16,340 bases of DNA from Pseudomonadota bacterium (GCA_023390675.1 JAEWCK010000299.1:1-16340); one strand, 5' to 3'. Shown: positions 1-7,616, counted from the stretch's first letter. Numbers and translations are program-made. The notes: generated by a model not told the origin, from the sequence alone.

Positions 1-57
1 TCGACCCTCACCCTCCCGGCGCTTCGCGCCTCCTTCCCTCTCCCAAGGGGAGAGGGA
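1..57. repeat. Palindromic repeat copy A, upstream of glyS
   Basis: This short intergenic repeat is related to the right half of the element inside glyS at 1195-1320. Both share TCGACCCTCA, then a CGGCGC core, then a terminal palindrome. It contains two perfect hairpins: GGCGC-TTC-GCGCC at 18-30, and TCCCTCTCCC / GGGAGAGGGA with a 3-base AAG loop at 35-57. It ends two bases before the glyS start codon. The left end may lie outside the window, so this could be half of a larger inverted pair. Small dispersed palindromic elements of this look occur in many proteobacteria; I cannot name the family from sequence alone. Confidence 0.75.
35..57 (+). promoter_or_regulatory. Hairpin enclosing the probable glyS ribosome-binding site
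   Basis: The right arm of this perfect 10-bp hairpin (GGGAGAGGGA, 48-57) is purine-rich, resembles a Shine-Dalgarno sequence, and lies directly before the GTG at 60. The left arm (35-44) is its exact complement and would mask it when folded. No other ribosome-binding site is visible, so the repeat seems to supply the site itself. Whether the fold regulates glyS translation is inference. Confidence 0.45.
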
Positions 58-59
58 CA

Positions 60-2408
60 GTGACCGAAGACTTCCTCCTTGAGCTCCGCTCCGAAGAAAT
101 CCCCGCGCGGATGCAGGAAAAGGCGCGCGCCGATCTGGCAGCGCTGTTCGAGGCGCGGCTGACGGCGCTCAACCTGCCCTTCGCGAGCATCGAGAGCTAT
201 GCCACGCCGCGCCGCCTCGCGCTGATCGTCCGCGGCGTCGCCGAGACCACGCTTGCGATGCGCGAGGAACGCAAAGGCCCGCGCGCCGACGCGCCGGCGC
301 AGGCGATCGAGGGCTTCCTCCGCTCGACCGGGCTCGGCCGCGACCAGCTCGTCGCGCGCGACGACGGCAAGGGCGGCCAGGTGCTCTTCGCGGTGATCGA
401 TCGCCCCGGCGTCCCCGCCGGATCGGTCCTCGCCAACGCGATCGCGCATGCGATCACTGCCTTTCCCTGGCCGAAGTCGATGCGTTGGGGCGCGGCCTCC
501 GAGACCACCGAGAGCCCGCGCTGGGTGCGTCCGCTGCAGGGCATCGTCGCCTTGCTCGGTGACAAGCTGGTGCCGGTGCAGGTCGCCGGGGTCGAGAGCG
601 GCGCCGCGACGGTCGGCCATCGCTTCCACCATCCGGGCAAGATCACGATCGGCTCGGCCGCAGATTACGTCGAGAAGCTGCGCGCCTGCCACGTCATCGT
701 CGACGGCGCCGAGCGCCGCGGGATCATCGCGGTCGGCGCCAAGCTCGCCGCGCAGAAGGCGGGCCTGAGCCTTGTCGAGGACGAAGGCCTGCTCTTCGAG
801 AATGCGGGCCTCACCGAATGGCCGGTGCCCTTGCTCGGCCGCTTCGACGAGGCGTTCCTCGACGTGCCGCCCGAAGTGATCCAGCTCACTGCGCGGGTGA
901 ACCAGAAATACTTCGTCTGCCGCGACGCGGACGGCAAGCTCGCCAACGCGTTCGTCTGCGTCGCCAATATCGACGCAGCGGACGGCGGCGCCAAGATCGT
1001 CGAAGGCAACCAGAAGGTCCTCGCCGCCCGCCTCAGCGACGCGCGCTTCTTCTACGAGACCGATCTCAAGACGCGCCTCGAGGACCTGACCCCGAAGCTC
1101 GAGAAGATCGTCTTCCACGAGAAGCTGGGGACGGTGGCGGACAAGGTCGACCGTGTCGCCAAGCTGGCGCGCTGGCTGGTCGAAGAGGGCATAATTCCTC
1201 TCCCATTGGGAGAGGAAGGGGCCCGCTCGGCGCAGCCGAGTGGGAAGGTGAGGGCAGGAGAGGGCACCGGCGTCGACCCTCAGCCTTCGGCGCTCCCTCC
1301 CTCTCCCGATGGGAGAGGGAAACTGGCCGCCCTCGCCGAACGCGCCGCGCGTCTCGCCAAGGCCGATCTCCTCACCGGTATGGTCGGCGAGTTCCCCGAG
1401 CTCCAGGGCCTGATGGGCGGCTACTACGCCGCCGCGCAGGGCGAACCGGCTGAGGTCGCGGAGGCGATCCGCGACCATTACAAGCCGGTCGGGCAGGGCG
1501 ATAACGTACCCACAGCGCCGGTCACGGTGGCGGTGTCGCTGGCGGACAAGCTGGATACGCTCGTTTCATTCTTTACGGTCGACCTTCGTCCGAGCGGAAG
1601 TCGAGATCCGTTTGCGCTACGCCGAGCCGCAATTGCAATTGTGTCCACAATTCTCGGCACCGGAATTCGACTGCCCCTTAGGACGGTACTCGCCCGACAT
1701 CAGCTTGACCTAATTGCTAGACTTGCGACTCTGGACCAGCGGGAAAAGGCCGCCCAGCTGTTTGAAAAATTTGGTGACCTTACCTCTTCGTCGAGAGCTA
1801 TCGAAGTCGGGATCGAAATTCTCAGAGATGAGCTTTTTTGGACTAATCCGAAGGCCGAAGCGGAGGCGACGGCGCAGGTCCGTTCATTTTTTGCTCTCCT
1901 CGACTTCTTCGCCGACCGCCTCAAGGTCCAGCAGCGCGAAGCCGGCGTCCGCCACGACCTCATCGACGCAGTCTTCGCGCTCGGCGGCGAGGACGATCTC
2001 GTCCGCTTGCTCGCCCGCGTGAAGGCGCTCCAGGCCTTCGTCGAGACCAAGGAGGGCGCCAATCTCCTCGCCGGCTACAAGCGCGCCGCCAATATCCTCA
2101 AGAAGGAAGAATGGTCGGGCGAAGGCGGAACGAAAAAAGAACTTTCCTACAACCCCCAAGTTGAGGAACAATCGCTGATCCACGCTCTCGATTCGGCCGA
2201 GCCCATCGCCGCGGCCGCGATCGAGCGCGAGGACTTCGAAGGTGCGATGGCGGCGCTCGCGTCGCTCCGCGCGCCGATCGATGCGTTCTTTGACAAGGTG
2301 ACGGTGAACGACAGCGATCAGGACAAGCGCGCCGCGCGCCTGGCGTTGCTCGCCCGCATGCGCGATGCGGTCCACAAGGTCGCGGATTTCTCGAAGATCG
2401 AGGGCTGA
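60..2408 (+). CDS. glyS: Glycyl-tRNA synthetase beta subunit with in-frame repeat insertion
   Basis: GlyS is the beta chain of the bacterial alpha2beta2 glycyl-tRNA synthetase, which charges tRNA-Gly in the cytoplasm; the catalytic alpha chain GlyQ should lie just upstream, outside the window. The GTG at 60 gives the family's usual opening, ending in LLELRSEEIPARM. Further family signatures are GHRFHHPG near residue 187, ARFFYETDLK, LGTVADKVDR, LTGMVGEFPELQG near 438, DHYKPVGQGD near 472, and DPFALRRAA near 515. The C-terminal part (FFADRLKVQ, VRHDLIDAVFAL) matches the tRNA/anticodon-binding region. At 782 residues it is longer than I expect for the family, mainly because residues about 379-421 are encoded by a palindromic repeat. 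Residues about 501-611 are encoded by unusually low-GC DNA. The frame is intact throughout. ppdK follows 145 bases later. Confidence 0.97.
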   Translation: MTEDFLLELRSEEIPARMQEKARADLAALFEARLTALNLPFASIESYATPRRLALIVRGVAETTLAMREERKGPRADAPAQAIEGFLRSTGLGRDQLVARDDGKGGQVLFAVIDRPGVPAGSVLANAIAHAITAFPWPKSMRWGAASETTESPRWVRPLQGIVALLGDKLVPVQVAGVESGAATVGHRFHHPGKITIGSAADYVEKLRACHVIVDGAERRGIIAVGAKLAAQKAGLSLVEDEGLLFENAGLTEWPVPLLGRFDEAFLDVPPEVIQLTARVNQKYFVCRDADGKLANAFVCVANIDAADGGAKIVEGNQKVLAARLSDARFFYETDLKTRLEDLTPKLEKIVFHEKLGTVADKVDRVAKLARWLVEEGIIPLPLGEEGARSAQPSGKVRAGEGTGVDPQPSALPPSPDGRGKLAALAERAARLAKADLLTGMVGEFPELQGLMGGYYAAAQGEPAEVAEAIRDHYKPVGQGDNVPTAPVTVAVSLADKLDTLVSFFTVDLRPSGSRDPFALRRAAIAIVSTILGTGIRLPLRTVLARHQLDLIARLATLDQREKAAQLFEKFGDLTSSSRAIEVGIEILRDELFWTNPKAEAEATAQVRSFFALLDFFADRLKVQQREAGVRHDLIDAVFALGGEDDLVRLLARVKALQAFVETKEGANLLAGYKRAANILKKEEWSGEGGTKKELSYNPQVEEQSLIHALDSAEPIAAAAIEREDFEGAMAALASLRAPIDAFFDKVTVNDSDQDKRAARLALLARMRDAVHKVADFSKIEG
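1195..1320. repeat. In-frame inverted-pair palindromic repeat inside glyS
   Basis: The 126-base element (42 codons) is bounded by two palindromes. The left one, 1195-1217, has perfect 11-base arms (TTCCTCTCCCA) around one central base. The right one, 1298-1320, has perfect 10-base arms (TCCCTCTCCC) around GAT. Between them lie a third perfect hairpin, CTCGGC-GCA-GCCGAG at 1226-1240, and two segments (GGTGAGGG and, inverted, CCCTCA) that suggest two monomers facing each other. It encodes a Pro/Gly/Ser-rich stretch beginning IIPLPLGEEG and ending PPSPDGRG. The sequence on either side (WLVEEG and LAALAERAARLAKADL) reads as continuous GlyS. The length is a multiple of three and there is no stop in the frame used. 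The exact insertion junctions cannot be fixed without an uninterrupted homologue. Confidence 0.85.
1561..1890 (+). other. Low-GC patch within glyS
   Basis: Counting by hand, 1561-1860 is 157/300 G+C (52%), whereas 1921-2040 just downstream is 84/120 (70%). Codons with A or T in the third position (att, ttt, gaa, cta, aat), rare elsewhere in the window, are common here, yet the protein stays recognisably GlyS. A shorter stretch of the same kind occurs at about 2128-2175. This marks possible gene conversion or recombination with a different donor; it is not a separate gene. Confidence 0.6.
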
Positions 2409-2427
2409 CGAGGCCCCCATGGCCACT

Positions 2428-2519
2428 GCGAACATTGGGAACATTCGCGAGCCGGCTTGACCCGGCCTCGACAAAAACTTGCCCCTGACAACGCGGTCAG
2501 CGCCTTTCCCCATGTTCGC
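2428..2519. repeat. GAACAT half-site cluster in the glyS-ppdK gap
   Basis: The 145-base gap contains GAACATT twice as a direct repeat (2430-2436 and 2439-2445). Together they lie within a short motif with GCGAA and TTCGC ends. A further inverted copy, ATGTTCGC at 2512-2519, is the exact complement of GCGAACAT at 2428-2435. A TTGACC hexamer at 2457-2462 resembles a -35 box, but I see no convincing -10 box at the right distance. The cluster could be a regulator site for ppdK or chance; no known operator was matched. Confidence 0.3.
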
Positions 2520-2553
2520 ACGTGCGGTAGGCGGTTCGCCGAAAGGGCTTCGG

Positions 2554-5226
2554 ATGACGCAATATGTGTACCGCTTCGGCGGGGGTGTCTCGGACGGGGG
2601 CAAGGGCGACAGGAACCTCCTCGGGGGCAAGGGCGCGAACCTCGCCGAGATGGCCAGCATCGGCCTGCCGGTGCCTCCCGGCTTCACGATCGGCACCCCG
2701 ATGTGCGCGGTCTATTATGACGAGGGCGAGCGCTTTCCCGAGAGCCTGAAGGCCGAAGTCGCGGACGGCATCGCGCATATCGAGAGGATCACCGGCAAGC
2801 GCTTCGGCGACGCCGCCGATCCGCTCCTCGTCTCGGTCCGCAGTGGCGCGCGCGTCTCGATGCCCGGCATGATGGACACGGTCCTCAATCTCGGCCTCAA
2901 CGACGCGACGGTGCAGGGGCTGGCGCAGGTCTCGGGCGACGATCGCTTCGCCTGGGACAGCTATCGCCGCTTCATCCAGATGTATTCGGACGTGGTGCTC
3001 GGGCTCGATCACGGCCGCTTCGAGGAAGCGCTCGAGATCGCCAAGGAGGATCGCGGCTTCCACCTCGACACCGAGCTTTCGGCCGCGGACCTCCAGGCGC
3101 TCGTCGCCGAGTACAAGGTGCTGGTCGCGGAGCTGTGGGGCAAGCCCTTTCCGCAGGATGTGCACGATCAGCTCTGGGGCGCGATCGGCGCGGTGTTCGG
3201 CTCTTGGCAGTCCGAGCGCGCCAAGGTCTATCGCCGGCTGAACGACATCCCCGGCGACTGGGGCACCGCAGTCAACGTCCAGGCGATGGTGTTCGGCAAC
3301 ATGGGCGACACCTCGGCGACCGGCGTGGCGTTCACGCGCGATCCCTCCACCGGTGAGGCGGCCTATTACGGCGAGTTCCTGATCAACGCGCAGGGCGAGG
3401 ACGTCGTCGCGGGAATCCGCACGCCGCAATATCTGACCAAAGCAGCGCGCGAGCGGGCAGGGGCCAGGCCCGCCTCGATGGAAGAGGCGATGCCCGAGGC
3501 CTATGCCGAGCTGGCGCGCGTGTTCGACCAGCTCGAGCGCCATTACCGCGACATGCAGGATATCGAGTTCACGGTGCAGCAGGGCAAGCTCTGGATGCTC
3601 CAGACCCGCTCGGGCAAGCGCACCGCCAAGGCTGCGCTCAAGATCGCGGTCGACATGGCGAGCGAGGGGCTGATCTCGCAGGACGAGGCGATCCTCCGCG
3701 TCGATCCCGCCGCGCTCGACCAGCTGCTTCACCCGACGCTCGATCCCAACGCCGCGCGCGACGTGCTCACCAAGGGGCTTCCCGCCTCGCCCGGCGCCGC
3801 CTCGGGCAAGGTGGTGTTCGATGCCGACACCGCCGAGAAGTCGGCCGCAGCCGGCGAGAGCGTCATCCTCGTCCGCGTCGAGACCAGCCCCGAGGACATC
3901 CACGGCATGCACGCCGCCAGGGGCATCCTGACCGCGCGCGGCGGCATGACCAGCCACGCCGCCGTCGTCGCCCGCGGCATGGGCCGCCCCTGCGTCTCGG
4001 GCGCCGGCACGCTCGCGATCAACGCACGCGAGAAGCTGTTCCGCGTCGGCCAGCGCGAGGTCCGCGAAGGCGACACGATCACGATCGACGGCGCGACCGG
4101 CGAAGTGATGCTGGGCAGCGTGCCCACCGTGCAGCCGGAGCTGGCGGGCGACTTCGGCACGCTGATGGAATGGGCCGACGCCAGGCGCCGCTTGCACGTC
4201 CGCACCAATGCCGAGACGCCGCTCGACTGCCGCACCGCGCGCGATTTCGGCGCGGAGGGCATCGGTCTTTGCCGCACCGAACACATGTTCTTCGACGCCG
4301 GCCGTATCACTGCGGTGCGCCAGATGATCCTCGCCGAGGACGAGAAGGGCAGGCGTGCCGCGCTCGACAAGCTGCTTCCCGCGCAGCGCAGCGACTTTGT
4401 CGAGATCTTCGAGGTCATGGCAGGGCTGCCCTGCACGATCCGCCTGCTCGATCCGCCGCTCCACGAGTTCCTGCCGCACGAGGAAGCCGAATTCGCCGAA
4501 GTCGCCGAGGCTGCGTCGGTCGATGTCGAGACCCTGAAGCGCCGCGCCGCCGAGCTGCACGAGTTCAATCCGATGCTCGGCCATCGCGGCTGCCGCCTCG
4601 GCGTCACCTACCCCGAAATCTACGAGATGCAGGCACGCGCGATCTTCGAGGCAGCGGTGAGCCTCGAGGTCGCGCCCGTGCCCGAGATCATGATTCCGCT
4701 CGTCGCCACCCGCCGCGAGCTCGAGCTGATGAAGGCGGTGGTCGACAAGGCCGCCGAAGCGGTGTTCGCCGAGACCGGCAAGCGCGTCGACTATCTCGTC
4801 GGCACGATGATCGAGCTGCCCCGCGCCGCGCTCAGAGCCGGCGAGATCGCCGAAGTGGGCGCATTCTTCAGCTTCGGCACCAACGACCTGACCCAGACCA
4901 CGCTCGGCGTCAGCCGCGACGACGCCGCGCGCTTCCTGACGGCCTATGTCGAGAAGGGCATCTACGCGCGCGACCCCTTCGTCAGCCTCGATGTCGAGGG
5001 CGTGGGCGAGCTGATCGCGCTCGCCGCCGAGCGCGGCAGAGCGACCCGCGCCGACATCAAGCTCGGCATCTGCGGCGAGCATGGTGGCGATCCCACGAGC
5101 ATCGCCTTCTGCGAAAGCTGCAGACTCGATTATGTTTCGGCTTCGCCTTATCGTGTCCCCATCGCGCGCCTGGCGGCTGCTCAGGCGGCGCTGAAGGGGA
5201 GGGGAAATGAAGGGGTATCTGCTTAG
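2554..5226 (+). CDS. ppdK: Pyruvate, phosphate dikinase
   Basis: PPDK interconverts pyruvate + ATP + Pi with phosphoenolpyruvate + AMP + PPi, and acts in the cytoplasm at the glycolysis/gluconeogenesis junction. With 890 residues it has the family's normal length. Domains in order: an N-terminal nucleotide-binding domain (about 1-360, with NLLGGKGANLAEM near the start and VRSGARVSMPGMMDT), a swivelling phosphohistidine domain (about 420-505), and a C-terminal PEP/pyruvate barrel (about 520-885). The phosphoryl-carrying His is H468 in GGMTSHAAVVARGMG, with the neighbouring T466 that regulators modify in some homologues. The barrel shows FGTNDLTQTTLG and the catalytic Cys C840 in GICGEHGGDP. 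I chose the ATG at 2554 because GAAAGGG precedes it by six bases and the protein then begins at the family's start; an in-frame TTG at 2479 would add 25 unlike residues. The glyS-ppdK order is common in alphaproteobacteria. The 3' end overlaps the next gene by 20 bases. Confidence 0.97.
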   Translation: MTQYVYRFGGGVSDGGKGDRNLLGGKGANLAEMASIGLPVPPGFTIGTPMCAVYYDEGERFPESLKAEVADGIAHIERITGKRFGDAADPLLVSVRSGARVSMPGMMDTVLNLGLNDATVQGLAQVSGDDRFAWDSYRRFIQMYSDVVLGLDHGRFEEALEIAKEDRGFHLDTELSAADLQALVAEYKVLVAELWGKPFPQDVHDQLWGAIGAVFGSWQSERAKVYRRLNDIPGDWGTAVNVQAMVFGNMGDTSATGVAFTRDPSTGEAAYYGEFLINAQGEDVVAGIRTPQYLTKAARERAGARPASMEEAMPEAYAELARVFDQLERHYRDMQDIEFTVQQGKLWMLQTRSGKRTAKAALKIAVDMASEGLISQDEAILRVDPAALDQLLHPTLDPNAARDVLTKGLPASPGAASGKVVFDADTAEKSAAAGESVILVRVETSPEDIHGMHAARGILTARGGMTSHAAVVARGMGRPCVSGAGTLAINAREKLFRVGQREVREGDTITIDGATGEVMLGSVPTVQPELAGDFGTLMEWADARRRLHVRTNAETPLDCRTARDFGAEGIGLCRTEHMFFDAGRITAVRQMILAEDEKGRRAALDKLLPAQRSDFVEIFEVMAGLPCTIRLLDPPLHEFLPHEEAEFAEVAEAASVDVETLKRRAAELHEFNPMLGHRGCRLGVTYPEIYEMQARAIFEAAVSLEVAPVPEIMIPLVATRRELELMKAVVDKAAEAVFAETGKRVDYLVGTMIELPRAALRAGEIAEVGAFFSFGTNDLTQTTLGVSRDDAARFLTAYVEKGIYARDPFVSLDVEGVGELIALAAERGRATRADIKLGICGEHGGDPTSIAFCESCRLDYVSASPYRVPIARLAAAQAALKGRGNEGVSA

Positions 5227-6085
5227 CGGCGTCCTGCTGCTCGCCACCGCCGCGCCTGCCGCCGCGCAGGACTGGAAGCCGCTCAACTTCATGGGCGAAG
5301 GCAGCGAGGACTACCGCATCCTCTATTTCGATCCGTCGAGCGTGAAGGTCACGCCCGACAACGGGCGCGAGATGCGAGTCGCGCATTATTTCGCCGCGCC
5401 GCAGAAATTCTCCAGCGGCCAGCCCTATGACTGGATCGAAGTCACCTACGCGCTCAATTGCAACACGGAGAAGATGCACTCGATCAAGTCGGTGTCGATG
5501 CTGGCGAGCGGTCCGGTGCTCACCTCGACGAACACGGGCAGCGAGATTCCCTTCGCATCGAACGTGCCTTTCCTCCGTGCCGCCAGCGCGGCGTGCAAGC
5601 CCGAGGCGGGCAAGTTTCTCCAGAGCACGCCGAGCATGCCCGCTCATGGTCCTGCGCGCTTCACTGCAGCGACTGCGCTGACGGCGAGCGGCAAGAGCAG
5701 CAACTGGGTGCGGACCGGCAAGGGCGGCGCGGCGGGCGAACGGATCACGCTGTTCCTCGATCGCGGCTCGATTACGCCCGGCACGGGCGGCCTGCGCTAT
5801 GCGACGATGCTCACCGTCTCGGAACGGCCCGGCGCCTCGCCCTTCAGCATGACGCGGCTCGAGATCGATTGCACCGTCGGCACGCGCCGCCAGTTGCTCA
5901 GCGAATTCCCGAAAAAGGCGGACAGCGACGACCGCATGCTTATCTTCCCGAACGACACGGTTTCGCCGATGGCGGCGGATTCGATCTGGGCGACGTTGCG
6001 CGCGCCGGTCTGCTCGAACGACTATTCGGGCACCAAAGCGTACGCGATGCTCCCGCCCGCGATCCGGCCGACCGCGTTCGATTAG
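5207..6085 (+). CDS. Secreted protein with two Adhesin_E-like halves
   Basis: This 292-residue protein starts with a clear Sec signal peptide (MKGYLLSG, a hydrophobic core, then an AAAQ-type cleavage site near residue 21). The mature part looks like two related halves, about 22-135 and 150-275. In each half a Trp is followed by an LYFDPSSV or LFLDRGSI strand, then a long edge strand, a Cys (C85 or C222), and a second Cys 45-47 residues later (C130 or C269). This layout resembles the surface-adhesin protein E family, and the four Cys could form one disulphide per half in the periplasm. Its function is unknown. It has a good ribosome-binding site (AAGGGGAGGGG) inside the end of ppdK, so it may be cotranscribed with it. 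The family call is by pattern only and is uncertain; it could be another small beta-rich envelope protein. Confidence 0.8.
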   Translation: MKGYLLSGVLLLATAAPAAAQDWKPLNFMGEGSEDYRILYFDPSSVKVTPDNGREMRVAHYFAAPQKFSSGQPYDWIEVTYALNCNTEKMHSIKSVSMLASGPVLTSTNTGSEIPFASNVPFLRAASAACKPEAGKFLQSTPSMPAHGPARFTAATALTASGKSSNWVRTGKGGAAGERITLFLDRGSITPGTGGLRYATMLTVSERPGASPFSMTRLEIDCTVGTRRQLLSEFPKKADSDDRMLIFPNDTVSPMAADSIWATLRAPVCSNDYSGTKAYAMLPPAIRPTAFD

Positions 6086-6089
6086 AATT

Positions 6090-6109
6090 CGGCCGACGGC
6101 GGGCGGCCG
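6090..6109. terminator. GC hairpin between convergent genes
   Basis: CGGCCG at 6090-6095 pairs with CGGCCG at 6104-6109 across an 8-base loop, in the 37-base gap between two converging genes. There is no T-run on either side, so termination by this hairpin is only suggested by position. Confidence 0.25.
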
Positions 6110-6122
6110 GAGCCGCATCGCC

Positions 6123-6536
6123 CTAGTGATGGTGCGGGTCGGTGGTCTCGGCGTGATGCTCGTCGGCGGCATGCGTCGCGACTGCACCCGCCACGGCCCC
6201 GGCAAGCGCCGCGCCGGCCAGTGCCGCCGTCGAATGGCCCTCGCGATGCTCGTGCACGGGCTCGGGCGCCCGCTCGACCACGGTCTCGGTCACCACCGGC
6301 GCCCCGGCGCGCAGCTTCGCATTCTCGGCCTCGAGCTCGCGGATGCGCTTCGCCTGGTCGCGCAGGTCGGTCTCGGCACGGTCGCGATAGCCCGCCTGAT
6401 CATATTCGAGATCCTGGTAACGCTCGCGCCACTTGCGCCCGCCCGACGAACTCGCGAGCCCGAAGAACCAGCCCGCGATCAGCGTCAGGCCGAGCGCGGC
6501 GAATTGCGTGACCGTCTCGAACGGCAAAGGATGCAT
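6123..6536 (-). CDS. Small membrane protein with coiled coil and His-rich tail
   Basis: I do not recognise a named family. The 137 residues divide into an N-terminal membrane segment (about 7-28), a charged stretch likely to form a coiled coil (about 35-77, with RDQAKRIRELEAENAKLR), a Pro/Val/Glu linker, an Ala/Gly helix with small-residue spacing (AALAGAALAGAVAGAVA, 104-120), and a tail ending in DPHHH with six His among the last 16 residues. The ATG at 6536 has a strong GGGGAGG upstream. It lies 76 bases after tadC on the same strand and may be the last gene of the pilus operon, or a separate unit. The His cluster could bind metal, but that is speculation. The low-complexity C-terminus makes homology hard to judge. 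Confidence 0.8.
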   Translation of the reverse strand: MHPLPFETVTQFAALGLTLIAGWFFGLASSSGGRKWRERYQDLEYDQAGYRDRAETDLRDQAKRIRELEAENAKLRAGAPVVTETVVERAPEPVHEHREGHSTAALAGAALAGAVAGAVATHAADEHHAETTDPHHH

Positions 6537-6556
6537 AGGTCGACCTCCCCTTGGTT

Positions 6557-6577
6557 GCGCGGGAATTTACCCTGCGC
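6557..6577 (-). terminator. Hairpin after tadC
   Basis: GCGCGGG (6557-6563) pairs with CCC-T-GCGC (6570-6577) around an A/T-rich 6-base loop, with one bulged base. It lies in the 76-base gap after tadC and before the 137-residue gene. There is no T-run, so it may terminate, attenuate or merely stabilise the 3' end of the pilus transcript. Confidence 0.25.
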
Positions 6578-6612
6578 GGCGGGCGGACGCCACCGGAAGA
6601 ATCGCGTGAAGC

Positions 6613-7614
6613 CTAGCGGTTGATGAAGGAGTCGTTGATCTGGCAGGCGGCCGGGCCGAGGATGACGATGAACAGCACCGGCAGGATGAAGCAGATCAGC
6701 GGGATCGTCATGATCGCGGGCAGGCGCGCGGCCTTTTCCTCGGCGCGCATCATGCGCTCGTTGCGGAACTCGGCCGAGAGTACGCGCAGCGCCGAAGCGA
6801 GCGGAGTGCCGTATTTCTCGGTCTGAATCATCGTCGTGACCACGCCGCGCACCGCCTCGAGGTCGATGCGGTTCGCCATGTTCTCGAATGCCTGGCGGCG
6901 ATCGGTGAGAAAGCCCAGCTCGATCGCGGTGAGCTGGAATTCCTCGCCGAGCTCGGGATAGGCCTTGCCCAGCTCGCGCGACACGCGGGCGAAGGCGGCG
7001 TCGACGGTGAGTCCCGCTTCGGCACAGATCACGAGCAGGTCGAGCGCATCGGGCAGGCCCTTGCGGATCGCGTGGCTGCGCTTGGTGATCTTGTTCTTGA
7101 GGTAGATGTCGGGCGCCTTGTAGCTCAGGATGAAGCTGCCGGCGACGAGGCCGTAGGCCTTCAGCGGACTCCAGTCCGCGAACATGCTGGTGCCGTAGAC
7201 GAGGTACAGCATCGGGCCGCCGATGATGATCGGCAGCACCAGCCGGCCGAAGATCACTGCGACTGCGAATTCCTTGCGACGGATGCCGGCCTGGACGAGC
7301 TTGGTTTGCGCGGCCTTGACCTGACTCTCCTGCAGCACCTTCATCGAGGAAAGCAGTGCGCGGATCCGGTCGGTAGTTTCGCTCTTCTGGACGAGCTTGG
7401 CGCGGCGCTTCGAGGTCGATGCGGTAATGCCTGCCTTCAGTTGCTCGCGGCGTTCGTTCAACGCCTTGACGCGCTTCGCCATCGGATCGCGCACCGTGGT
7501 CGCGGCATAGATCGCGACCATCACGGCGAAGGCGGCGACCGCGGCGAGGATCGTCGCGACCATGAGCACGTCGACGCCGAGCAGCGTGGGGCCGTGGGAG
7601 GGAGCGCCTTGCAT
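6613..7614 (-). CDS. tadC: Tad pilus inner-membrane platform protein TadC
   Basis: TadC is one of two type II secretion F-like proteins that form the inner-membrane platform of Flp/Tad pilus machines. The 333 residues show an N-terminal membrane segment (LMVATILAAVAAFAVMVAIYAA), a cytoplasmic charged region (about 45-105), two further membrane segments, then the T2SSF domain (about 185-310, with DALDLLVICAEAGLTVDAAF and the FxxMANRIDLEAVRGVV region) and a C-terminal membrane segment. I chose the ATG at 7614, two bases after the tadB stop; a TTG two codons earlier would overlap tadB. The tight spacing to tadB suggests translational coupling. Confidence 0.93.
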   Translation of the reverse strand: MQGAPSHGPTLLGVDVLMVATILAAVAAFAVMVAIYAATTVRDPMAKRVKALNERREQLKAGITASTSKRRAKLVQKSETTDRIRALLSSMKVLQESQVKAAQTKLVQAGIRRKEFAVAVIFGRLVLPIIIGGPMLYLVYGTSMFADWSPLKAYGLVAGSFILSYKAPDIYLKNKITKRSHAIRKGLPDALDLLVICAEAGLTVDAAFARVSRELGKAYPELGEEFQLTAIELGFLTDRRQAFENMANRIDLEAVRGVVTTMIQTEKYGTPLASALRVLSAEFRNERMMRAEEKAARLPAIMTIPLICFILPVLFIVILGPAACQINDSFINR

Positions 7615-7616
7615 TG

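Noticed and set aside
1195..1320. CRISPR array, or insertion sequence with a transposase
   Set aside because: Only two inverted palindromic units are present, with no regular spacers and no transposase gene.
2430..2442. Possible LexA box (GAAC-N5-GAAC)
   Set aside because: The alphaproteobacterial LexA site has a 7-base spacer (GTTC-N7-GTTC or its complement); here the spacer is 5.
2497..5292. A 931-residue open frame antisense to ppdK
   Set aside because: It is a mirror of a strongly coded high-GC gene. The composition (many Arg, His, Ala, Asp and Leu) and lack of any family motif are typical of such shadows.
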